Shown here piece after piece: positions 25,555-37,600 of a stretch of DNA of 64,000 bases. This DNA is from Marsupella aquatica (lineage: Eukaryota > Marchantiophyta): assembly GCA_973895155.1 (NCBI GenBank), contig OZ316893.1, positions 19,840,001 through 19,904,000 on the forward strand, read 5' to 3'. The notes under the pieces are model-generated. The model had not been told where the DNA came from. It searched no databases and worked only from the letters and a program-made list of their open reading frames with translations. The translations under genes were made by a program, and so were the position numbers. Numbering within the stretch: position 1 is the stretch's first letter; every line of letters starts with the position of its first letter.

Positions 25555-26259
25555 ATGACGTTTGTCGACATGGCAATCTCCCAATCAGCGGGAGAAAATC
25601 TCGCTGTTCCACAGAGGGGTGTTCTCTCGGTGGAACTTGAAATCAACGTATCGGCTGATAGGGCGTGGGCGGCAGTAAAGGATTTGCCAAATGTCCTTCC
25701 CAGGCTGATGCCGCAGTTGCTCCAGGAGGTGATTATTACCCAAGGCAACGGTGGTGTAGGAAGCATTCGGGAAGTTCGCGTTCCTGCTGGTAAGCATTGA
25801 CCATAGAGCGTGTTTTTTTTTTTGAGTACACGTTACAGTCGGTATGTCTAGAGCGTCCCGTTATATCGATGCTGCTAGGGAGCATGTGTTTCCCCGAGTA
25901 GGAGTTGTGTCTACAGATCGATCGTGTTGGCTTATCCCTGTCATGGTGGGTAAACTGCAGGACCTTTCACGCGGCCACATCTGTATGCCGAGGCTGTCAT
26001 CGACCTCCTCGATGACAACAGCCGGACCGAGATTCACCGGATAATTGGAGGCAAAATGAAGAACTTTTACTCGTTTTATCGGTGCACGAAGTCGTTCACA
26101 CCGGCCAAAGACGGGAAGTCTTGCATCGCTACCTGGACGGTGGAGTACGAACCTATGATTCAAGGGAAAGTGGAGGCATCGAAGCAGAGTGTGTATGCCG
26201 TCCTCTACGCCCTGGAGGACTATTTATCGAAGAGCGATGCATATTTGGACGGTCTTTGA
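25555..26259 (+). CDS. START/Bet v1-like polyketide cyclase 2 family protein (lachrymatory-factor-synthase-like)
   Basis: Two-exon model: exon 1 25555-25789, intron 25790-25960 (GTAAGC...CTGCAG), exon 2 25961-26259 ending in TGA. It encodes 177 residues from the ATG at 25555, or 172 from the ATG at 25570; no in-frame ATG lies further upstream in the open frame. The protein has the small helix-grip layout of the polyketide_cyc2/START superfamily. An N-terminal strand, VLSVELEINVSADRAWAAVK, is followed by a helix and the glycine-rich GNGGVGSIREV hairpin. The middle carries LYAEAVIDLLDDNSRTE, then the long strand CIATWTVEYEP, and the C-terminal helix is VYAVLYALEDYL. These folds bind hydrophobic ligands in a central cavity. 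The ligand and any enzymatic activity are unknown here. No transit peptide or membrane segment is seen, so a cytosolic location is inferred. It lies in an unusually GC-rich island with no recognised neighbour. Confidence 0.85.
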
Positions 26260-29200
26260 GCTGCTTCACACCTGACCTCCCAGACCCCATTACTGTACAT
26301 TTCCTTCCTTTTGTGGTCTATGGATTATGAAGTTGATAGTGCCGCTCACCTTCATCAAGGCAGTAAGTTTCCTCCCATTCATTGTAGTGCCTACTTCAGC
26401 CGCCTGTATCTACCCTCATCCGTATCGGGTTCGTGGGTCCCGAGTATGTCTATCTATTAATCTACGGGTAAACCACAGACTTGCCTGCGAGGCCTCTTGT
26501 CCTGTTCTTTTGCGAAGACGACCCGCCAGCAGCTCGCTGTTGCTGCTGAAAGTGGGAGGGAAGGTAGTGAGCCCAGCGGACAACCTCCGAGTCTTTTCAT
26601 GGATCTTCGTGGCCCTCGGGGCGGAAATCAATTCGTTGCGCGGAGTTGTATATCGAGGTAGAAGTTAGAGGCCACCTGTCTACAACTTCCGTCGGAACTT
26701 GGAACCGACAGATACTTGGAACCTTAATGCTCTAATTTTTTCACGAAGCGCGCTGAAGGATTCTCCGCAAGGGCCCCCTGTACCATATCTTCGACTGAAG
26801 TCTCCTAAATTCTTTTCGGCATCCATTCGAGTATATATACACAGCCACGTCTGCAGGCGTCCTCTTCTACACTAGCGAGAGCCTGTCCTCCGGCGTGAAC
26901 ATTATTGTCCCGCCTTTTCTCCCGAATTATCCCATGGTGGACGTCTGCTTCCTTTTTGCCACTCAGGGTCGGTGTCAACGCCGAACTTCTTTCTGGAAGG
27001 CGAGTGCTGGGTACCTGAAGTTTCGACACGGCTCACACTGTACAAGCGGCATTGGTGGAACTTCTGGTCTCGCTCACACGGACGAGAGGAGGCTCGTTCT
27101 GGAAAGGTAACGATGGTCAGCTCTCACATAATCAGGAATACCTACTATCTACTTCGTCAGTGTGGTGGCGGTTTGCGGTGACGCCCGGTGCTCTGTTGGA
27201 GCTGGCCAATAGATGATGGCTGATGAAGAGGGAGAGCTCGGTTACGATCTTCCCCGGTGGGCTTAGTCTTCCCGTTCTATTACTCCAATGATCCATTGTT
27301 GCTTCTGTCCTTGTCACGCGATCGGAGATGTACTGCGATTCACATGTCTCGCGGAATTGGTTGTTGGCGGAACATGTCCGAGGACGTTTTCCACTCTTGT
27401 TCCGATGGGAAAGTCACATCATTGCATTTCGAGTAGCGCATCGCTCAGGCTGCAACGATGTCGACGACAGACGCAGCAGCAGATACGCAGGAGCTTATAC
27501 ATTGTCACAGTTCTGACAGTGCAATAGTGGGAGGTGTAGTCATTGCGTGCCTGGTTGACACACTTCCTGCTGTGAATTATTAGTGCGGGATTCTCTTCCT
27601 AACCGAGCATCGTCACCTTGGCTAGAAAGCGGGAAGTAACGTCGGAGGATGGTCAAGCCGCTAGGCAGAATTGGACTCGCTGCAGAGTCTTCGGATTGCT
27701 GACGTACATCACTGTAGTCGACAACTCGCTGCCTAAGAATCGATTAGAAAACCCTTCTTTACGTCGCTCTGAAACTTGCAATTCATTCTCTTCTGACCAC
27801 ATTCTCTGGTTAAAGCTTGATGGGAGAACGAGTCTTGTACATAGTGCCTGTACTATTCGCGGCTGAAAAGTTTACATCGGTCGAATGGATGCTGTCCGAT
27901 AAACGAAATTCATTCTCATGTATGTGTGTACACCGGTATGCTGTGTCCCTCACATGTTTGAAAGTCGTGTTCAACTCCTCTTTATTATGGCTGTACAACT
28001 TCTCTCTTTTATGTTCACAATTATGATGAAAGGTCGTGTTTAGCTGCTCGGAGGTCTGTCGTGAACGGGAGTTAACTGAGCTCTACACCATGCTCTCTTC
28101 GGGAAGGTTTGCTACGGATGATCTGTTATAGAAGTCGTCGATAGAAGTCGTGGCCTATCATGGAGAATATATGTATTGTCCCTGGATAGTTGTGGAGCCA
28201 ATCACTCAGAGCTAAGCTTTCAAGTGACTCAGTTGCTTGGATCATCATCGATGGTGTGCTTTGTTCACGTGATTTAGAACTGTTCCTATGGTTGTACGTT
28301 GGATCACTCGAGTCATACCGCAAGTTGGGATGTAGATCTCAAAGCAACGATCCTTCATTCCTTCATAAGATTATTTGTTTTAGTCGTTAAACTTAGGAAG
28401 GGTGTGTCCGCGACAACAACGAAGGACGTGTTTTGTTTTGTTGTTTATTGCGTACACGAAGGTACGCAGAGGAGGGCTCTGCACGTTTTGGCAACGTGGG
28501 TGGCAGGTTCCGCCATAGCAGTCCTCGTCCTGGATTCTCTGAAGAAGACCTCGATTTCAAGACCTCAATAGTGACACAGTGACTGAACTCTATTTTGCGA
28601 GTAGACGCACCATTTCTGCCGGACCTAGGACCCAGTCTTGATTCCAAAGCTTTGCCATTGCGTACTATTCGTGTCCTCCCGCAGCCCATTCTGTCTTTCA
28701 CAAATCAAGCTAAATATGCGCAGACCCGTTACAAGAAAAGCCAACGTGTCGCAGAAGCGTGACGACGGCTTTATGCCGGGAAGTTGAGGGAAGGCATGGT
28801 CTGCTGATTATCCGCTGACTGGGTTTCACACCATTGATGCGAGCAAACTCAGCAAAGCCAATCTTGCAGCTCGTTTCTGTCCGCAGAGCCAATCGCGTCC
28901 AGAGACTGTTCAGCTCGTCTCTGTCCACACGGACAAGGCTAGAAAATGGAAGTTTCCCCTAGACGTGCGAATCTCGTTCAGTAGTGTTTTTTTGTTTTTT
29001 GCGCGGTACGAAATTCCGTTCGTGTGGTCATTAGCAATGAACAGCGTAATCCACTCCGTCCTCATCGCGCATGAAATAACATTTCGTCCCACCCGCAAAA
29101 GCAAGAAACAGCTCGCGGTGAGGTATGCATGTGAGTCAGGGAAAAGTTGGGCCGGGTCATTCTATGGGGGAATGACTCTTAAGTGCTCTTTTTATCATTC

Positions 29201-29317
29201 AGGAATGTCAGGAAGATATACATTTTGGTGATATTTTTATTGTACTCCCCTCTATTCACATTCAACCAATGGGTAGTTGGGGCCTAGTAGCTCTTATGTG
29301 CACGGGCTAATGTAAAT
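26260..29317. other. GC-rich sequence downstream of the START-domain gene; no further gene recognised
   Basis: The island of higher GC continues to about 29.2 kb. Short frames are open on both strands but none resembles a protein family or joins into a convincing spliced product. It may include the 3' untranslated region of the preceding gene or a non-coding transcript; nothing in the sequence settles this. Confidence 0.4.
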
Positions 29318-29428
29318 AAGCTTTGACAATTTTTGAATTTCAATTTTTTCACATTAAGCTTTGACAATTTTTGAATTTCAATTTTTTCACATCAAGATTT
29401 GACAATTTTTTAATTTCAATTTTTTAAT
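29318..29428 (+). repeat. 38-bp tandem repeat, three units
   Basis: Units start at 29318, 29356 and 29394 with AAGCTTTGACAATTTTTGAA (AAGATTTGAC in the third). The array is AT-rich, and the third unit is slightly shorter and more diverged. Confidence 0.9.
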
Positions 29429-30250
29429 GCACGGGGAGACATAGCGGGGGCTGGAGAGAGAAGATCATACCTGTGTGTGTGAGACTCCGGTTTGCTAAAA
29501 AAACACACTCTGCGATGTTTAGGCCCAAGTGTGGGGAACTGCTGCACAATGTTAAGGCTGAGTCTGCCCAAACCTAAGTGTGACTGTCACGGAACAAGCC
29601 CCGGCCCACATTTGAGACCCCCTATTATTGCAACCTGTCTGTTTTTGGACTAGGAAGATAAGTCTTGATAGAGGGTATCTCAAACAACTAAAACCTGACC
29701 ATATTTGGTAAACAAGCCTGAAAAAACTAAACAATCCGAAAAATTTATGACTTATGATCTCGTGCATGTTTTATACCACCCAAATGCTGCGGGCAGAGCC
29801 AGGATTGAAAAATCTGACCTATTCTGACCAGGTTGATGAAAGGCAGAGCTGTGGGTCAAAATTGTATGGTTCAAGAAATGATATAACCACTAACTAGGGA
29901 AATCAGGGCGTATACTCCAAAAATTGATCTATGTGAATGCATGAGTGCCCTTTTAAGAATGGATGGCAAAAACTGTTCCTGAAGCATTTATGCCAGTAAC
30001 TTCGGAGGTCAGTGCAACGATCTCTGGCTCCTGTGGAACGTTACTCCCACTAACTCGGGAGGTCAGTGCAATTGCATGTGCAACCTAATACTATTTGTGC
30101 AATTGCCTTGGCAATACTCAAGAATTGTGGCACAAAGTATCAACTTAAAAAATTTAATGGTGCGGAGTTGGCCTTTGAGAAGGTGGGTGCAAATTTACCA
30201 AATTTGAGATATGAAGAATTTTGATGGTGTGGACTGAATATGTAGGAGGG

Positions 30251-30690
30251 TGTTGTGACCCATCTCAAATCAAAGATTCCCTGGTTCTCCTGTGAGAGGA
30301 TGGTGTGGACCATCTAAGGATGTTGTGGCTTATCCCAAACCAAAGATTCCCTTGGTAAAGTTTTGGTGTAAGAGTATGTTGTGGCCCATCTCAAACCAAA
30401 GATTCCCATCATAAAGTTTTCCTTGGGAGGATGTTGTGGCCCATCTCAAACCAAAAATTCCCTAGCTAAAGTATTCTGACACGCTACAATGAAATGAAAT
30501 TGTAGGAATTGATGATGTGAAATGAACCTAGGTGAGTGTTGTGACCCATTTCAAACCAAAGATTCCCTCGGTAAAGTTTTCTTGAAAAGCTGCAAAATGA
30601 AACTTTAAGAATTGATGCTGTGAAATAAAACCTGGGTGGGTGTTGTGACCCATTTCAAACCAAAAATACCATTGGTAAAGTTTCCCCGAG
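30251..30690 (+). repeat. Higher-order tandem array, TGTTGTGRCCCATYTCAAAC units
   Basis: Repeat starts lie at 30251, 30321, 30377, 30432, 30537 and 30641, with a partial copy near 30301. Each has TGTTGTGRCCCATYTCAAAC followed by CAAAGATTCCC and usually TAAAGTTTT. Spacing falls into two classes, 55-70 bp and about 104 bp. The longer units contain an extra segment with GAATTGATG and GTGAAAT. This suggests an array that expanded first as short units and then as a compound unit. A less regular doubled block (GGAGGTCAGTGCAA) lies just upstream at about 30004 and 30059. Confidence 0.85.
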
Positions 30691-31421
30691 ACAATCGTGG
30701 ACTGATGAAACGTCCGTCACAGCGAAAAAGACTGAGAAAGCGAGAATCATGGACTCATGAAATGCCACGCACGAGCTGACGGAGAAGAGCTGAGAAAGCG
30801 CAGGTCCGAGAAGGAAAGATGATGATGGGGTTGCCATAAAAAAGTCGAAACTGGCGAACGAATTATTTCTCGAGAAGCTCAGGATGTTTTGCCGGAAAAC
30901 ACGGAAATGGGCAAACGAATTAATTTCACTGGACGACGAGAAATTGAGGTAACCGAATGAAAGGATGCGAGAGCTCCTGAGCTGATGATGATAGGATGAC
31001 ACTGTAGTACTCCTGTATGGCATCGGAAGCTGCATCCGTGGCGCAGTCAACCAATGGGGGACTCGATTACTTAATGCTATAGAGTAGGGGAGGAATTTTG
31101 GTACAGATACTTCATCTCCAGGCTAGTACCGTAGGTGGCAAAGGTATTAATTGTTTTTTCATAGAGGAGGACTTGGGGACGGGGTTACTTTAGTGGCGAA
31201 TATTAGCTACAGTATATCCCAAAAAGCAGTACCTACTTTTAACGTACGATTGGGTAGCTTTTCTGTTTTCCAGTAGCCAGTTTTACACAACCACACAGCT
31301 AAAACTTAGTGGTTTTCCTTGTATCTAGGGATGTCAAAAATCGTCAAAAATTAATGTTGTAAATTATATGAAGTACATTGCCAGAGTCTTCTCCATCCTA
31401 AACTATAATACAAGGTTATTA

Positions 31422-32010
31422 TTTTTTTGAAGTGGTTGTCATTCAAATTTATATTTATAGTGTCCAAAAAACATTAATCATGTCAAAGAAAAAGAATAAA
31501 GATTATATTAAATTTAGTGTGCACCAACAAAATAAATACATTCCAAACAAGAAGGGAATCAAACGGGACACACAAAGGAGGGAGCCAATGGAACACACAA
31601 AACAAGGGAGCGTATGCACATGCATGAGTATTAAAGGTTCCTGATATATACACAAGAAATACATAATGCATGTGATACTATATATTATTGCAAGTATTAC
31701 AATATTACATAATATAATAATGGTAGTAATTTAATTAAAATAGGTTAATTAAACACAATAGGTTAGATGATAGGGAGAATGTCAAAATCTATAATTACTT
31801 TTTTTATAGCATGGTAGTCATTCAAATTTGCAATATCCCAAACATGAAAAACATGAAAGAATCTAACCAACGAGAAGGAAAAAAACCAAAAAAATAAATA
31901 TTGTGAATGAAAATGGAGAGCAATGTTTCCAAGCAAAAAATGAATCTAATAGTACAAAGAAAATAGGGAGGGTCTCTAGCAATGCAGGAGTATCAAGGAG
32001 ACCTGATCCA
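31422..32010 (+). repeat. Two diverged direct repeats of about 220 bp
   Basis: Segments at about 31422-31650 and 31795-32010 share ordered blocks: a T-run followed by TGGT(T/A)GTCATTCAAATTT, then CAAAGAAAA or an equivalent, AAAATAAATA, GGGAG and ATG(C)A(G)GAGTAT(T/C)AA. They are heavily diverged. No coding content is seen. Confidence 0.5.
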
Positions 32011-32244
32011 GTCCCTTTACAAACTAAAAGAAGTGAGAATCAATCTTGAATGTTCATCAAAATATAATTTTTTCCATAGTGTCAGATCTATCCATACACC
32101 CCTTTTAAAAATGCCCAAGCTACCCTTTAACCTTCCCATACCTGCTACAATGAAAAAATTAATCAAAATTTAAATATACCAATTCATATATAAATAATTC
32201 TATTTTTTTGAAATAATTTTGAATATAAGTAAAATATATAGAAC

Positions 32245-33461
32245 ATGTTTTCTCATCTTGACATCTTTTTCTAGTGTTGCCTCTGCAGCGGCTAGCCCCC
32301 CTAGAGGACATTCCAGTCCCACTTGCCTATTTAGTTTCGACACTTGATGTGGACCATTAGCTGTTAGCCCCATTAGCTAGGAATGATAAGGACCTCGGTC
32401 CATTTGCGGTCGTTTTAGTTCCCCTTTCTTGGTTCTTAGAGGGTTCTTTTGATCTTGGTTTTGCCCACTTGGGATCTCTTTTGTTTATTCTTTTGTACTC
32501 TGTTTGGCCCTTTTTTATATAAAGTTTGTGTATATTTGTTTTTCTTCATATGAAGATCTTCTCACCTCAAGATCTTTGCTCATCTTGACATATTTTCCTC
32601 ACCTCAAGATTTTTTCTCACCTCGACATATGTCTTTTCTCTCCTTGGCATGTTTTCTCATCTCATCATCTTTTCTCTCCTTGACATATTTTTCTCACCTC
32701 AGAATGTTCTTCTCTAATTGACATCTTTTTCTCATCTTGCCATCTTTTCTCTCCTTGACATAGTTTTCTCAGCTTGAAATGATTGTTTTTCTCTCATTGG
32801 CATCTTTTTTCACCTTGACATATTTTCTCACCTCAACATGCATCATTTGTGCAATGCACAGGTATCAGGCCCAAGATGTACTTAACAACATCTTTTACTT
32901 CACAACATCTTTGACTAATGACATACTTTATCTATTGACCATTTTGTACTTAACAACATCTTAATACTTAACGACATCTTTGGCATAACGACATCATTGG
33001 TGACATGACATCTATTTACTTGATGACAATTTTTTACTTGATGACCTTTTGGGCAACATGCCATCTTTGGTAAAATGACTTTTTTTCCTTAACAACATTG
33101 TTTTACTTCATGACATCTTTCACATAAGAATATCATTCTTGGAAAACACAACGTATTTTCTCTTAAGAGCATTTTGGGCTCCACAACACTTTTCTCTTAG
33201 CGACATCTTGGGGGACACGACATCTGTTCTTAACGATATCTAATTGGGCGCCACGACATGTTTATTTTAACGACATTTTGGGCAACATCTTTTTTCTTAA
33301 CGACATCTGTTGTGCAACGCACGGGTATTTTCCCTCAATGATGTCTTGGCTGAGACGACATCTTTTCCCTCAACGATGTCTTTGCCGACATGACATCTTT
33401 TTTTCTCAACTACATCTTTCTGACACAACTTCTTGTGTGCAATGCATGGGTATTAAGCTAG
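32245..33461 (+). mobile_element. Helitron-like, minisatellite-rich element (right end with CTAG terminus)
   Basis: About 1 kb of imperfect short repeats of the type CTCACCTTGACATATTTT (left part) grading into TTAACGACATCTTT (right part). Three copies of a GTGCAAYGCAYGGGTATT-like motif occur near 32852, 33310 and 33436. The last is followed by AAG, then CTAG at 33458-33461 and T. A short stem with GTGC/GCAC followed by CTAG|T is typical of plant Helitron 3' ends. The 5' end is not identified and no RepHel protein is present, so this would be a non-autonomous or truncated copy. The array starts before the nested retrotransposon fragment at 32266 and resumes after it. Confidence 0.45.
32266..32545 (+). 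mobile_element. 5'-truncated 3' end of a non-LTR retrotransposon, nested in the Helitron-like array
   Basis: The segment from CTAGTGTTGCCTCTGCAGCGG to about GTGTATATTTG matches, in order and with few changes, the 3' end of the larger copy at 47330-47650. Shared landmarks include GGCTAGCCCCCCTAGAGGAC, the CACTTGATGT(A/G)GACCA(C/T)TAG end of the reading frame and the AGACCTCGGTCCATTTGCGG region. It keeps only the last ~30 codons plus the 3' untranslated region. TTTTTCT flanks it on both sides (32266-32272 and 32539-32545), a plausible 7-bp target duplication, although low-complexity. Confidence 0.8.
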
Positions 33462-33465
33462 TAAG

Positions 33466-34640
33466 GTGATAAAGCTAGGGAATCCACCTCGTTTCACCAA
33501 TTATGGGAAATTTTGTCCTGAAATTGTGGAGGAGGCTGACACGTGACACAGTAGAGGAGGGAAGTGTAGGGAGTGTGAAAAGTAAACTTTTGGACAATTC
33601 CACTCAAGATAGGGCCAGTAGCGGCTTAATCAAAGCACAATATGCCATTTTTGGTCCCCAATATTGTCCAGTGCAAGTAATTCCTGGTAGCTGGCTCATT
33701 CACCTGCTTTTCTGTTTTTGATTAGGCAGTTTTACACCTACCTATTTACCCCATTAGCTAGAATCTAGAGGTTATTCTTATATCTAGGAAAATCATATTA
33801 AAAATATTCCTAGCATCTTCTCCTGCCTACAATGTGACATTTCCACCCTGGAACAAAAGCAAAACCACTAAAACTTAGGGAATCTACCAAGTTTCACCAA
33901 TTATAGCCAAGTTCGCTTCAAATTGGAGGAGGCTGACACGTGAATAATCACAGGAGGGGGTGTCTGGAATGTGGAAAGGAAACTTTTGGACACTTGCACC
34001 TCTATATAGGGCCAGTGGTGGGTTTAAGCACAATATGCTATTTTTTGCCTCCAAGAAAATATTGTCGGATGCAAGTGGATGCGCAGCTGCCTCATTACCC
34101 AGCTTTTCTGTCTTTCATTACACAATGTCACATCTACTCAAAGACCCCATTAGCAAGAATCTAGCGGTTATTCTTATATCTAGGAAGATCTCATGGTCAT
34201 AAATTCATCCAGAAAATCATATAAAATCTTTTCTAGCGTCGTCTTCTTTCAGACAAGGTGACATTTGCCACCCTGGCACAAAAGGAAAAACCTGTAAAAT
34301 TTAGGGATGCACCAAGTTTTACCAATGACAGGAAATTTCACTTGAAATTATGGAGGAGGCTGACACATGACACAGGATGGGACTGTCTTGCATGTGAAAA
34401 GGAAACTTTTGGACACTTGCACTTTTTATAGGGCCATTGGTCGTTTAAAGCACAATATGCCATTTTTTTGCATGCAACTCGACAATATTTGTTGCATGCA
34501 AAAAATGGCAAGAGGATCCTGGCAGGTGCCTCATGAATATAGATTGGCCAATTTTCATTGGAAGAGAATTTGTGACAAGATATCAAGGATTTTCAAACCT
34601 AGGAATTGTCGATCTGCATCCAATAATGAAATGTGGTTTT
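33466..34640 (+). repeat. Three diverged tandem units of about 400 bp
   Basis: Unit starts are marked by TTAGGGA-like sequence and TTCACCAATTATGG near 33475, 33875 and 34300. Each unit then has GGAGGAGGCTGACACGTGA, GAAACTTTTGGACA, ATAGGGCCA, AAGCACAATATGC and CTTTTCTGT-type blocks. Units one and two also share a tail (CCCCATTAGC(T)A(A)GAATCTAG, TATTCTTATATCTAGGAA, a C/T-rich CCTAGCATCTTCTCC type block and GTGACATTT). The tail resembles dispersed segments at about 35780-35960 and 48985-49110. Weak open frames inside are not conserved between units. Confidence 0.75.
34458..34510. repeat. Strong hairpin inside the third 400-bp unit
   Basis: Left arm 34458-34478 (TGCCATTTTTTTGCATGCAA plus C) and right arm 34491-34510 (GTTGCATGCAAAAAATGGCA) are complementary except for one extra T. 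They are separated by 12 bases. The other two 400-bp units lack the right arm, so the hairpin arose or was retained only here. Confidence 0.85.
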
Positions 34641-37600
34641 CAACTCTCATCGAGCCCTAAACCTAGCCAAAGATAGTGGCGACTCAGGGGGTGGTGTGAG
34701 CCATTGGCAAGAGTGAGTGTTTTCATTTGCATATAAGTTCTAGCCAAGTCCCACACCCAAAGAAAGTGAGGTTGCGAGCCGGTGGCATCCTTGGATCCAA
34801 GTCACTTCATCCTTTCACTTTGTGGGGGTGCATCCAAAGTTTCCAGTGTCTGCCATGTAAAATCTGTGAAAATCTCTAGCAGATCTGAACTTAGGTGTTT
34901 TGCTTTTTAGAAGTGGCAGTGCGCCCAATGAATTATAGCAGCTGCCGGAGCAAAAATCAGTGGAGCACTGGAACTTAGGTCCGTGACTTGTAATTGGAAT
35001 AATTGATCTCAGGAAATGGTGGCTCACTATGCATTCTTCAAAGCAAATACCAGAACATTCAAATTGTCAAGCACGCTCTGACAGGCTTTTCAAAGACAAT
35101 TAGGGTTTGGGGCGGTTGTTGTGTGGTGGTGAACTAGGATAATAGGTCTCCACAGGTGGTAGCTTCTTCTGTAATTTTCCCAGTGCATAGAGCTGTAATG
35201 AACGTTGACAAATGGTGATAAGATAAATTATCTGAAGTACTAGAATTTGGAAACTTTTGGATTTCAAGGAGCAAGTGTTCAAAGAGAATTGTTTCCCAGC
35301 CCAGTGAACTATAATTTCAATTCTCGTGCATGCATAAATAGTAAAGGAGCATTGAACCCAACATTTCTTTTAACACGAAAGTAACCCATCACATGCAATG
35401 AAGTACAACGTCTTTTTGTAAAATAATCTTTGGAAATATTAATTGATGCTAGTGGAAATAAAAGATTTTTTTTTATTAGAAATAGCCATGTGAGCGGTGC
35501 CATATAATTTTATTTAAAGGATAGTTGTAAGTAACCCAACTGTTGCACATGATATACAACCCTCCATGTAGTGACTCCCCAGCATTAGAGTTATCCTAAT
35601 GAGACAAACTAGGGGTCAATTATGGGATAGAAAACTCGAGGTCAATTATGGGATCAAAGTCCAATATCAAATCAAATCAAACGATGCATTCTTTTAGTAA
35701 CGACAATCTGATAGATTCCATCTTTCTATAAAGTTATGGCAAAGATTGGCTAGGTTTGAGTCTTCCGTTAGCCAGTTTCCCACCTAGCCATAGACCCCAT
35801 TGCCAAAATCTAATGGTCATCCTTAAATCTAGGGGGATCTGACAGTGAGATCTAGGAGTATTAGATAATGAATTCCTAGCGTCTTCCCCTTCACACAAGG
35901 TCAGATTTTCCCCAGTGGCCAAAATGCAAAAACCCTTACAAATTAAGCTGGCATATATTACTAACTGTAGCAGCTTTAGAGAGGTATCACATTCACTGCC
36001 AACAGCCAAGTGGCATGATGGTAGGCCGGCCATGCCCATAAGGTAAAACTGACTACAGTACATTGTTGGTCAAGAAAGACACGCCCATAAATCACCCACT
36101 GTAGGATTGGCTTCACAAAAGTACCAAGTGGTCCCACTGAATCCACCACAAGACCACCCAAGTGCCATTTGGTTCGCCCAGTGTATAAATAATTATGAAA
36201 ATTTTAGAATCAATTGCCAAAAAATATCTCAAAAGACTTTTGTGATGCAAATCTTTAGAATGTTCAAGGCATCTTGGTGTAAAGTATCTTGATGTAAACA
36301 CTGATTGTTTCAATGTAGCATTTTGATATATAGTGTATGTTCTAAAATGGAAAAACAACAACAGGGTAGTACTATTTTGGCGTGGCATTAGGAATACAAA
36401 ATAATGAATATTTCACACAGGTCCTCTGCAAACTGGGATGGCACGAAAGTATGCTGAAGATCTTGTGCAAGAACCCATGAAGTAGAACATTCAATTAAAG
36501 ATTACAAATTCCCAAAGTTAATGCTATTCCTACAAAGTGCTGAATTTCTCACTTTTTTAAGGGTTGCATTAGTCATTTATTTGGGTGAACACCTGCCAGA
36601 AATTTACTAAGCCTGGTGTGTTGAGAGTAATACTACAGACATTCCATGAGACTTTGGGACTTGATTAGCCAAAAAAAAATTCTCATGTGAGGATCAATTT
36701 GCCAGATCTGACGGTTCTCCTTAAACCACCATTGTCCACCAGGTCTTGGGAGGGCAATTTAGTTAGAGTACCCCTTGGTTACATAAGTTTGTTTTATTGA
36801 ACTATTTGGAGCCATGAAGAGTTGCACATTGGAATGGATAGATGAGGACAAAGATTAAATGGAGTATTGTAAATGAATTTGAAAGGTAATTAGGACAATT
36901 TCATTGAAGAGAAACAGAAATACATTCATGATAATAACAAAGGTAATTCTCCATGCAAAAGGTTTCCCTTAATATCTCTATGTCTATACAATACAAGTAA
37001 TATTCTATTTAGTTCATGAAAAATATTATTTTGTCCATAATAGTTGAATGGTCTTAAAGTCCCTTGGTATTACTCTACCCATAGTAGTCATGGTGTTTCT
37101 TACCTTTTGCTTGTTACTCTTCAATCCATATTAGCCAAAGGGCTTCTTAAGTTACCTTGGTAAATGTTAGAGAAGTTGAAAAGTTTATTGGGTTTCTTAT
37201 GTTACCTTGGTAAATGTTAGAGTAGTTGAAGCGTTTCTTTATACTTGTCATTATATAAAAATGTAAATTAAATACAAAATTGAAACAGATTACCATAAAA
37301 CACTTATATATCAATCACAACTTATCTCAAGATTGTGATTTTTCATCACTAGTTTACCTTTTTCTTGTTTACTTGAAATGTTGCTTTTCAATTTTGTATT
37401 GTTTTTATTGTTCGAGGGTCTAACTGTTTTTCTTTGGGTTGCCTCACACATGAATAGTCAAAATTGGTTCCTATTTGTATAATTAATATTTCTTGTTTGT
37501 GACAAATCATGCTGATGTGGTTGCACATGTATCTAGTAATTTTGGAAGGAACTTCCCATGGGGTACATGAATAGAACACTTCTTGTGAGCATATTTTTGG

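Noticed and set aside
30251-30690. CRISPR-like array
   Set aside because: Units are diverged, spacing is irregular, spacers are related to each other and the host is a plant.
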